DNA from: Lachnospiraceae bacterium
GTDB taxonomy: Bacteria > Bacillota_A > Clostridia > Lachnospirales > Lachnospiraceae
Assembly: GCA_024684065.1 (NCBI GenBank)
Contig: JAIKXO010000191.1
Coordinates: 1 to 19,916, forward strand
Direction: 5' to 3'
Length of the DNA stretch: 19,916 nucleotides
The notes under the pieces are model-generated. The model did not search any database. It saw nothing but the letters and a program-made list of their open reading frames with translations, and was not told the origin of the DNA. Position numbers and translations under genes: made by a program. Below, one piece after another: positions 14,203 through 19,916 of this stretch; the stretch's first letter is position 1, and the number at the start of each line of letters is the position of its first letter.

Positions 14203-15090
14203 TTGAAAACGACAAGAAGGCGCCAAAACCTTATGCCATATCTCTGGCTTCTGCCGAGTATTCTTTTGATCGCAGTATTTGTGGTCTATCCTATCATTAT
14301 CGTCTTTAGAATGTCATTCAGCGAAATCTCAAAATCCGGTGTTGTAGGAAACTTTATCGGTCTGAAGAACTATTCCGATGCCGTTTCCCTGCCGGCATTT
14401 AAGACGGTGATGATAAATACGCTCTGGTGGGTGCTTTCGGTTGTGGGACTTTCCACGCTGTTCGGGTTCATTATTGCACTGGTGCTCAATGAGGAATTTC
14501 ATGGCAGGAAGATAGTCCGTGCGGTATTGATCTTTCCGTGGGCCACGTCTCTTGTGATCCAGGCCTCTGTCTGGAATTACATTATTAAATATGAATACGG
14601 GAATCTCAACAATGTTCTGTTAAATCTTGGGATCATCCGCCAGGCTGTGAATTGGCGCTCTTCCTATCAGGTTGAATTTATCTGGGAATGTGCGGTGGGT
14701 ATTTTTGTTACGATACCTTTTGTTGCTTTCTGTGTGCTTTCGGGACTCCAGTCGATCGATGACTCACTGTACGAAGCAGCCAGAGTGGACGGAGCCGGCT
14801 TCTGGTACAGCCTGTTTAACATTACGCTTCCCCTTGTAAAGCCTTCATTGACGGTAAGCACGGTGCTGAATATCATCTATGTATTCAATTCCTTCCCCAT
14901 AATATATACTATGACAAAGGGGGCTCCCGCCAATAAGACTGACACAATGATCACTTATCTGTATATGCTGAGCTTTTATGACAGAAAGAAGGGACCTGCT
15001 ACGGCTCTGTCTGTGATCGGATTTGTGATCCTTTGTATCTGTGCCGGAATTTATATGACTGCTGTTATGCAAAAGGAGGAAGCAAATTGA
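14203..15090 (+). CDS. Sugar ABC transporter permease, MalF-like
   Basis: 295 aa starting at TTG 14203, with GAGGGGGA 7 nt upstream. The next in-frame ATG (14233) would cut into the first membrane segment and lacks a site. Six hydrophobic segments are visible, starting LWLLPSILLIAVFVVYPII. The cytoplasmic EAA loop is at Glu191 (EAARVDGAGFWYSLFNITLP), which docks to the ATPase. It forms the channel with the next protein for uptake of the ligand of the upstream binding protein. Length is ordinary for MalF-type permeases without the large MalF periplasmic loop. Its stop overlaps the next start. Confidence 0.9.
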   Translation: MKTTRRRQNLMPYLWLLPSILLIAVFVVYPIIIVFRMSFSEISKSGVVGNFIGLKNYSDAVSLPAFKTVMINTLWWVLSVVGLSTLFGFIIALVLNEEFHGRKIVRAVLIFPWATSLVIQASVWNYIIKYEYGNLNNVLLNLGIIRQAVNWRSSYQVEFIWECAVGIFVTIPFVAFCVLSGLQSIDDSLYEAARVDGAGFWYSLFNITLPLVKPSLTVSTVLNIIYVFNSFPIIYTMTKGAPANKTDTMITYLYMLSFYDRKKGPATALSVIGFVILCICAGIYMTAVMQKEEAN

Positions 15091-16727
15091 GGTCTGGAGG
15101 AATAAAACGAAATACGGGAGCTCTTTTGCTTATACTGGCAGGGCTTATATTGGCTGCATGTCTTGCAAATCTGCCTCTTTATCAGTTCGAGGGCAGGGTT
15201 TACACTAAAAAATCATCCAATACTTTTAAGGGAGATGAAAAGTATCTGCAGGTCTCTGAGGAGGTACAGGAAGTCCTTGAAGAATACAGGGATCAGGGAT
15301 TTATGGTAGAGCTTTCCGAAGAAGAGACTCTACGGACCAATTCCAAAGGGGAGACCACTTCTCTTATTAGCTTTTACATAGGAAGCACGGTACACAAAAC
15401 AATTTTCTCCTTTATTGGGGGATCGCTCCTGCCGGGACGGATAGCTACCTGCATGGCTGTATGTATCTGTCTCAGTGTGATTTTTGCGTTATGCGGCTGT
15501 TTCCTGTTCCCCGATAAAGGGGCATCAGGTGCTGCAGGAGATATTTCAGGCACGGAAAACTCTTTAAACGGAGGAGGAAAGATGCACAAAACGGTCAGGA
15601 TCCTGTATTCGGCTTCCTGTCTGTTATCTCTTTTAGCGATGCTTTTAGCGCCGGTTTTCATCCTGTCAGGGAACTATACTTTTTCCAGGCGTCTGACTTT
15701 ATATGGTGAGGAGCTGATAACGGAAGGAAAAGAGGAGTTTTATGCAGCGCTTGACAGGTTCCTCTTTAACGGAACCCTCGGAGATGCCGCCGAAGCGGCT
15801 TTCAAGCAGCCGGGCTTTTCATGTTCCGGTATGGTGTGGCTGTTGATCCCCTGTATCTTTCTTATCCTTGCAGGATGCATGAAGCTTCGTTTTACGGAGA
15901 TGAAACGGCCTTTTCTCAGGGGACTCTTATATGCCTTTGTGATCATCCTGTGTGTGATCGTTCTTTATCCTTATTATGTCATGCTGATCACGGCATTCAG
16001 ATCCAATGCCGAGACGACAGATATGTATTTTTTACATATGCTGCCGACAAAATGGGAATGGAAGAATCTGAAAGATATTATCGACAGAGGCGTGCCGCGT
16101 TATCTTATGAATTCCGTGATGATAGCGGGAGGCGCTACCCTTATTTCCCTGCTATGCGGAACTCCGGCGGCCTATGCGCTTTCACGTATGAATTTTAAAG
16201 GAAAGAAGGCTTTTCTGGGATTTGTGATCATGAGCCAGATGTTTTCACCCGTGGTGCTTTTAATTGGTATAGCACAGCTTATGGGGACCCTGGGGCTCAG
16301 TGATTCAATAGTAGGTCTTATGTTTATCAATGCGGCTTTTAATCAGGCTTTCGCTATCTGGCTTCTTAGAGGAACTTTTGTATCGATTTCTTCTGAAATG
16401 GAAGAGGCGGCTATGATCGATGGCTGCACCAGGCGGCAGAGCCTTACGAAGGTTTTGATCCCGATGGCAGCGCCGGGGATCGTAACGGTGCTGATATTCG
16501 TATTTATCAATGCATGGAATGAATATACGATCTCAACAGTATTGATCTCGACAGCCTCCAACAGACCGATCACCGTGGGTATAACCCAGTTTTCTTCCTT
16601 TAACATGATAGAATGGCAGTATCTGTTTGCGGCGGCTCTGCTTGCTACAATACCGGTAGTCATCCTGTTTATGAGCATAGAGAAATATCTGGTGTCAGGA
16701 CTGACTTCGGGCGGCGTCAAAGGATAA
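15087..16727 (+). CDS. MalG-like sugar ABC permease with a large N-terminal membrane extension
   Basis: The best start is TTG 15087: AAGGAGGA lies 6 nt upstream, and the TTGA overlaps the upstream stop. This gives 546 aa. Residues ~277-546 are a complete MalG-type permease, including EAAMIDGCTRRQSLTKVLIP with the EAA motif at Glu440. Residues 1-276 are extra: TM (~9-28), outside segment (~29-115, charged), TM (~118-140), Gly/Ala/Ser-rich inner linker (~141-166), TM (~168-193), outside segment (~194-247), TM (~249-268). The extension thus reads as two TM-loop-TM modules. Normal MalG proteins are about 275-300 aa. The extension may contact the binding protein or regulate the carrier. That is inference. 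Confidence 0.85.
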   Translation: MRSGGIKRNTGALLLILAGLILAACLANLPLYQFEGRVYTKKSSNTFKGDEKYLQVSEEVQEVLEEYRDQGFMVELSEEETLRTNSKGETTSLISFYIGSTVHKTIFSFIGGSLLPGRIATCMAVCICLSVIFALCGCFLFPDKGASGAAGDISGTENSLNGGGKMHKTVRILYSASCLLSLLAMLLAPVFILSGNYTFSRRLTLYGEELITEGKEEFYAALDRFLFNGTLGDAAEAAFKQPGFSCSGMVWLLIPCIFLILAGCMKLRFTEMKRPFLRGLLYAFVIILCVIVLYPYYVMLITAFRSNAETTDMYFLHMLPTKWEWKNLKDIIDRGVPRYLMNSVMIAGGATLISLLCGTPAAYALSRMNFKGKKAFLGFVIMSQMFSPVVLLIGIAQLMGTLGLSDSIVGLMFINAAFNQAFAIWLLRGTFVSISSEMEEAAMIDGCTRRQSLTKVLIPMAAPGIVTVLIFVFINAWNEYTISTVLISTASNRPITVGITQFSSFNMIEWQYLFAAALLATIPVVILFMSIEKYLVSGLTSGGVKG

Positions 16728-16762
16728 CGTTTCTGAAAACGCGATCTAGATTTAAGGCTCTC

Positions 16763-17824
16763 CTAAGCTGTGATCGTTTCCATCATTTTAAGGATTTCGT
16801 TCCATTTTATTTCGGTATCTTTAACAAGCTTTATCTGAGTCCTGGAACGGTCCAGGTTATGTTCCGGGTAGGCTGTTGAAAAATAATGATCTCCTTCCAG
16901 ATAATCGGTAAGGAACCGTACGCCGTTTTCCAGAGTCATAAGCTTTGCGCCTAAAGGCAGGGATGTAAGCTCATCAGGCGTCAGATCGCTGAAATTAGCG
17001 ATAAAGCCTTCCGCAAAGCTTTGATACAGGTTCAGATCGAGTTCTACCTTATTAAGATCCTTTTCGTCCTCAAGCCCGGTAGAGGCGCCAAAGCGTATCG
17101 CATCACCAAAATCGTAGGCGGCAAGACCCGGCATGACGGTATCCAAATCGATGACACAGAGTGCCTTTCCAGTTTTTTTGTCCAGCATGACATTATTTAA
17201 TTTTGTATCGTTATGGGTGACCCGAACGGGAAGCGCGCCTGTTTCTCTCATATTCTGGAGAACAGAAGCTTCATTCTCATGAGAAAGAAGAAATTCTATC
17301 TCGTCTCTGACATTTTTTGCCCTGCCATATTCGTCATTTTGTACGGCCTTATGGAATTTCCGGAATCGGACAGGGGTATTATGGAAATCGGGAATCGTTT
17401 CATGAAGTGTTTCGGCGGGATAATCCGAGAGCATGCCTGAGAATCTGCCAAAGGCAACGGCAACCTGGGTAAAATCCTCCCGGGTACGGATCTTCTCAAG
17501 ACACAGGCTGTCTTCAATATAATCAAAAACACGCCAGCATTCTCCATCCGGATCCTGGTAATAAGGCTTCCCGTCTAAAGTCGGGATGACGTGAAGGCAC
17601 TCTCTGGGATCGGAGACCTTTTTAGCCAGGTGACCGGTGATGGCGAGGATGTTTTCCATCAGAGCAGGTACATTCCGGAATGCATCCTGGTTGATTTTCT
17701 GAAGTATATACCGTTTACCGTTCTCTGTCTCGACAAGATAGGTTACATGGAGATGTCCGTTTCCGAAAGGGCTGACAGAGATGGGGACACCGGAAAGATC
17801 AAAGACGGATGCTGTTTTTTTCAT
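16763..17824 (-). CDS. nahK: NahK-like N-acetylhexosamine 1-kinase (aminoglycoside-phosphotransferase fold)
   Basis: 353 aa from ATG 17824 (minus strand) after AAGGAG. The fold is the APH/choline-kinase type: N-lobe GNGHLHVTYLVE and YILQKIN (ATP-lysine region), catalytic loop VTHNDTKLNNVMLD with Asp206, and metal site CVIDLDTVMPG with Asp226 and Asp228. The wording HNDTK-NN and DLDTVMPG-YDFGDAIRFGA follows the Bifidobacterium N-acetylhexosamine 1-kinase family, which phosphorylates GlcNAc/GalNAc at C1 in the lacto-N-biose/galacto-N-biose pathway. Older databases call such proteins mucin-desulfatase. It converges on the sugar importer, 35 nt from its last gene. It could instead act on another sugar or alcohol. 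Confidence 0.75.
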   Translation of the reverse strand: MKKTASVFDLSGVPISVSPFGNGHLHVTYLVETENGKRYILQKINQDAFRNVPALMENILAITGHLAKKVSDPRECLHVIPTLDGKPYYQDPDGECWRVFDYIEDSLCLEKIRTREDFTQVAVAFGRFSGMLSDYPAETLHETIPDFHNTPVRFRKFHKAVQNDEYGRAKNVRDEIEFLLSHENEASVLQNMRETGALPVRVTHNDTKLNNVMLDKKTGKALCVIDLDTVMPGLAAYDFGDAIRFGASTGLEDEKDLNKVELDLNLYQSFAEGFIANFSDLTPDELTSLPLGAKLMTLENGVRFLTDYLEGDHYFSTAYPEHNLDRSRTQIKLVKDTEIKWNEILKMMETITA

Positions 17825-17848
17825 TGATTTTCTCCTTTATCACAGGTA

Positions 17849-17878
17849 TTGATTGCATGGAGCCACTTCATCTATTAT
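17849..17878 (+). promoter_or_regulatory. Candidate promoter for the adenylation gene
   Basis: TTGATT (17849-17854), an 18-bp spacer, and TATTAT (17873-17878). The -10 overlaps that of the opposing kinase promoter, so the two polymerases would compete. No better promoter is seen nearer the gene. Confidence 0.35.
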
Positions 17879-17904
17879 TATAGAAGCTGTCAGATAAAAG
17901 TCAA
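17877..17904 (-). promoter_or_regulatory. Promoter of the nahK-like kinase
   Basis: On the minus strand, TTGACT (17904-17899), a 16-bp spacer, then a perfect TATAAT (17882-17877). The leader is about 45 nt. Confidence 0.7.
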
Positions 17905-17986
17905 ATGCGACTGTTTAAGGAATGTATCCCATAGTCGGCTGCATTGACTTTGAGCAAACAGAATCAGGTAAGGATTTGGTAAGGTT

Positions 17987-19528
17987 ATGATAAATGTTCT
18001 GGAAATGCTTGAAAATACAGTGATACGTTTTCCGGATAAAACAGCATTTGCTGATCCCTTTGACAGCATTACATTTAATGAACTTTCAGAGCTGTCACGG
18101 AAGATAGCAACGTTATTTTTAAAAGGGATGAAAACTACTCCTCTGCGGCTGGAAATGCCGGTGGCATTTTATCTGGAAAAGAGCGTGAAGGCCATGCCTG
18201 CCGTTTTCGGAACCGTCTATGCGGGAGGCTTTTATTGCTTTATAGATATAAGGCAGCCTAAAGAGAGGGTGATAAAGATCCTTGAGGTGCTCGAACCGGC
18301 AATTATAATCACTGATCAGCATAATATTGAAAATCTGTCAGATATAATAGACGGAGAAGAAGCGCTATATAAAAAGGTCATTCTTCTGTCCGAGCTCATT
18401 GCGGACGCAGAGAATGAGGCTGAGGATGAGCAGCTTCTTTGCAGGGCCAGGAATGCTTTTTACGATCAGATGCCGTTATATGTAAATTTTACAAGTGGAA
18501 GTACCGGAGTACCTAAGGGTGTTTTAGTAGGTCACAGGTCGGTGATCGATTTCATTACGGAATTTACCTCTGTTTTTGATATAAATGAGGCTGATATACT
18601 GGCAAATCAGGCTCCGTTTGATTTTGATGTTTCGGTCAAGGATATTTACAGCGGATTATTTACAGGGGCAAGGGTACAGCTTATTCCCAGGGAATACTTC
18701 TCAAGCCCTGCTGTGTTAATGGACTATCTTGCGGATAATAAGGTCACTGTACTTATCTGGGCAGTATCAGCCATGTGCTTTGTCTCTATAATGAACGGGC
18801 TTGAATACCGGACGCCGGAGGAAATCAGAAAGGTAATGTTTTCCGGAGAGCTTATGCCCGTAAAACAGCTGAATAAATGGAGGAAATATCTTCCTAAGGC
18901 GGAATTTGTCAACCTCTACGGTCCTACCGAGATAACCTGCAACTGCACCTACTATATTATAGACAGGGAATTTGAAAAGGATGAGATCATTCCGATAGGT
19001 ATTCCTTTCAGAAATGAAAAGGTATTTCTCCTGGATGACGATAAACCCGTTAATAAACCCGGAGAAAAGGGGGAGATCTGTGTAGGAGGAACGGCTCTCG
19101 CAATCGGTTATTTTAAGGATGCAGAAAAAACCGCAGAGGCGTTTGTACAGAACCCGCTTAATACCAGATACTATGAGAGAATATACAGAACCGGGGATCT
19201 CGGAGCGTATGATGAGGACGGTAATCTGATATACTATTCAAGAAAGGATTTTCAGATAAAGCATTTAGGACAGCGGATAGAGCTGATGGATATAGAAGTT
19301 TCCGCGATGGCTGTGGAAGGTGTTGAAAGAGCGTGTGCTCTGTATGATATGAAAAGAAAAAAAATAATACTTGTATATGAAGGCGATTTAGAGAAGGATG
19401 AGCTTTCAGAAAACCTGCATGGAAAGCTCCCGTCTTTTATGCTTCCGGGAAAAACGATAAGGCTTGATAAGCTTCCGCTTAATAAAAACGGAAAGATCGA
19501 CAGAAAAGCATTAGAGGAGTATATATAA
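17987..19528 (+). CDS. Stand-alone amino-acid adenylation enzyme (DltA/NRPS A-domain-like)
   Basis: A 513-aa ANL-superfamily enzyme. Visible core motifs: A3 NFTSGSTGVPKG (Thr169-Gly178), A4/A5 region FDFDVSVKDIYSG with Asp214 placed like the Asp that grips the substrate amino group, YGPTE (311-315), YRTGDLG, and A10 NKNGKIDRKAL with catalytic Lys503. It has no carrier-protein domain. It should activate an amino acid with ATP and pass it to a separate carrier protein. The FDxSVxDIY wording is like DltA, but no dltB/C/D follows within the window. The start ATG 17987 has a poorly spaced AAGG. The next ATG is 18005. The next gene begins one base after the stop, suggesting a functional pair. Confidence 0.85.
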   Translation: MINVLEMLENTVIRFPDKTAFADPFDSITFNELSELSRKIATLFLKGMKTTPLRLEMPVAFYLEKSVKAMPAVFGTVYAGGFYCFIDIRQPKERVIKILEVLEPAIIITDQHNIENLSDIIDGEEALYKKVILLSELIADAENEAEDEQLLCRARNAFYDQMPLYVNFTSGSTGVPKGVLVGHRSVIDFITEFTSVFDINEADILANQAPFDFDVSVKDIYSGLFTGARVQLIPREYFSSPAVLMDYLADNKVTVLIWAVSAMCFVSIMNGLEYRTPEEIRKVMFSGELMPVKQLNKWRKYLPKAEFVNLYGPTEITCNCTYYIIDREFEKDEIIPIGIPFRNEKVFLLDDDKPVNKPGEKGEICVGGTALAIGYFKDAEKTAEAFVQNPLNTRYYERIYRTGDLGAYDEDGNLIYYSRKDFQIKHLGQRIELMDIEVSAMAVEGVERACALYDMKRKKIILVYEGDLEKDELSENLHGKLPSFMLPGKTIRLDKLPLNKNGKIDRKALEEYI

Positions 19529-19529
19529 G

Positions 19530-19916
19530 ATGATATCTGACAGCGAATTCAGGGCGATGTCCCACGATTTAAAAACGCCTGTTTTTGTTTTTGATCAGGA
19601 CGAACTTTTACAGAGAATAAGGCAGATTGACAATATATTAAATAATGATTTAACAAAAAAACAAATAAATATGTGTTATTCTGTCAAGGCTAATCCGTTC
19701 TTGATACCTTCTATGCTAAAGGATTGCTGTATTGATAATTTCGAGGTCTGCAGCCCGGGGGAGCTTTTAATCTGCAGGGAATATAAGGTCCCTCCGGAAA
19801 AGATAATTTATTCCGGAGTACATAAGGAGTTATCGGATATTTCTGATGCCATTGAATACGGTGTTTCCGTACTGACCGCTGAATCGTTAAGGCATTATGA
19901 GCTTATCTGTGAAGCG
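19530..19916 (+). CDS. Fold-type III PLP-dependent amino-acid decarboxylase, N-terminal part (cut by window end)
   Basis: The reading frame is open from ATG 19530 to the window end (129 codons), one base after the preceding stop. AGAGGAG (19513-19519) is a fair binding site. The residues match the alanine-racemase-fold barrel of LysA/ornithine-type decarboxylases: TPVFVFDQDELL at the start, CYSVKANP with PLP-binding Lys53, and NFEVCSPGELLICREY, then KIIYSGVHKE. EVCSPGEL separates it from alanine racemase. Its place after an adenylation enzyme suggests it may act on a carrier-bound amino acid, as BtrK does on glutamyl-BtrI in butirosin synthesis. That is inference. The C-terminal Cys-Asp/Tyr substrate site is outside the window. 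Confidence 0.8.
   Translation, partial: MISDSEFRAMSHDLKTPVFVFDQDELLQRIRQIDNILNNDLTKKQINMCYSVKANPFLIPSMLKDCCIDNFEVCSPGELLICREYKVPPEKIIYSGVHKELSDISDAIEYGVSVLTAESLRHYELICEA

Noticed and set aside
15033..15086. ATG 15033 as start of the second permease
   Set aside because: It would overlap the first permease by 58 nt without a ribosome binding site; the AAGGAGGA before TTG 15087 is decisive.
17987..19528. Calling the adenylation gene dltA
   Set aside because: Motifs resemble DltA, but the following gene is a decarboxylase and no dltB, dltC or dltD is visible.

Overview
The window looks like a chromosomal piece of a Gram-positive Clostridia-type bacterium, most likely a Lachnospiraceae relative. 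The reasons are strong AAGGAGG-type ribosome binding sites, sigma-A promoters with 16-18 bp spacing, AT-rich spacers, lipoprotein signal peptides, a YARHG protein, an ECF folate S-component, an NhaC antiporter and tRNA genes with no encoded CCA. The species cannot be fixed from sequence alone. No phage, IS element, integrase or CRISPR array is visible.

Layout. (1) 2-226: tRNA-Asn(GTT) and tRNA(CAT), then a terminator. (2) 292-5284: a secreted lipoprotein with a GH43-like beta-propeller and Ig-like tail, a YARHG-domain exported protein, and a cytoplasmic GH35 beta-galactosidase. (3) 5415-6755: a monocistronic lipoprotein with its own promoter and terminator. (4) 6814-8582: folT-folC, overlapping by ATGA, for folate uptake and polyglutamylation. 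(5) 8668-11006: an NhaC-type Na+/H+ antiporter and a putative esterase. (6) 11130-11858: an orphan TagH/Wzt-like polysaccharide-export ATPase. (7) 11906-12533: a tRNA operon Asp-Val-Leu whose spacers are packed with near-perfect small palindromes sharing a GTAA/TAAA-type loop. (8) 12630-16727: a sugar ABC importer (binding lipoprotein, MalF-like permease, MalG-like permease with a 276-residue extra membrane domain) with no ATPase gene. Convergent to it, at 16763-17824, is a NahK-like N-acetylhexosamine 1-kinase. (9) 17987-19916: divergent from the kinase, a stand-alone adenylation enzyme followed after one base by a fold-type III PLP decarboxylase cut by the window edge.

Functionally the region reads as glycan scavenging (propeller lipoprotein outside, binding protein and permeases in the membrane, galactosidase and kinase inside) beside housekeeping genes. 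The right end is the start of an amino-acid activation/decarboxylation locus that may be a small biosynthetic system. The most unusual items are the palindrome series in the tRNA spacers, the enlarged MalG-type permease, and the adenylation-decarboxylase pair.
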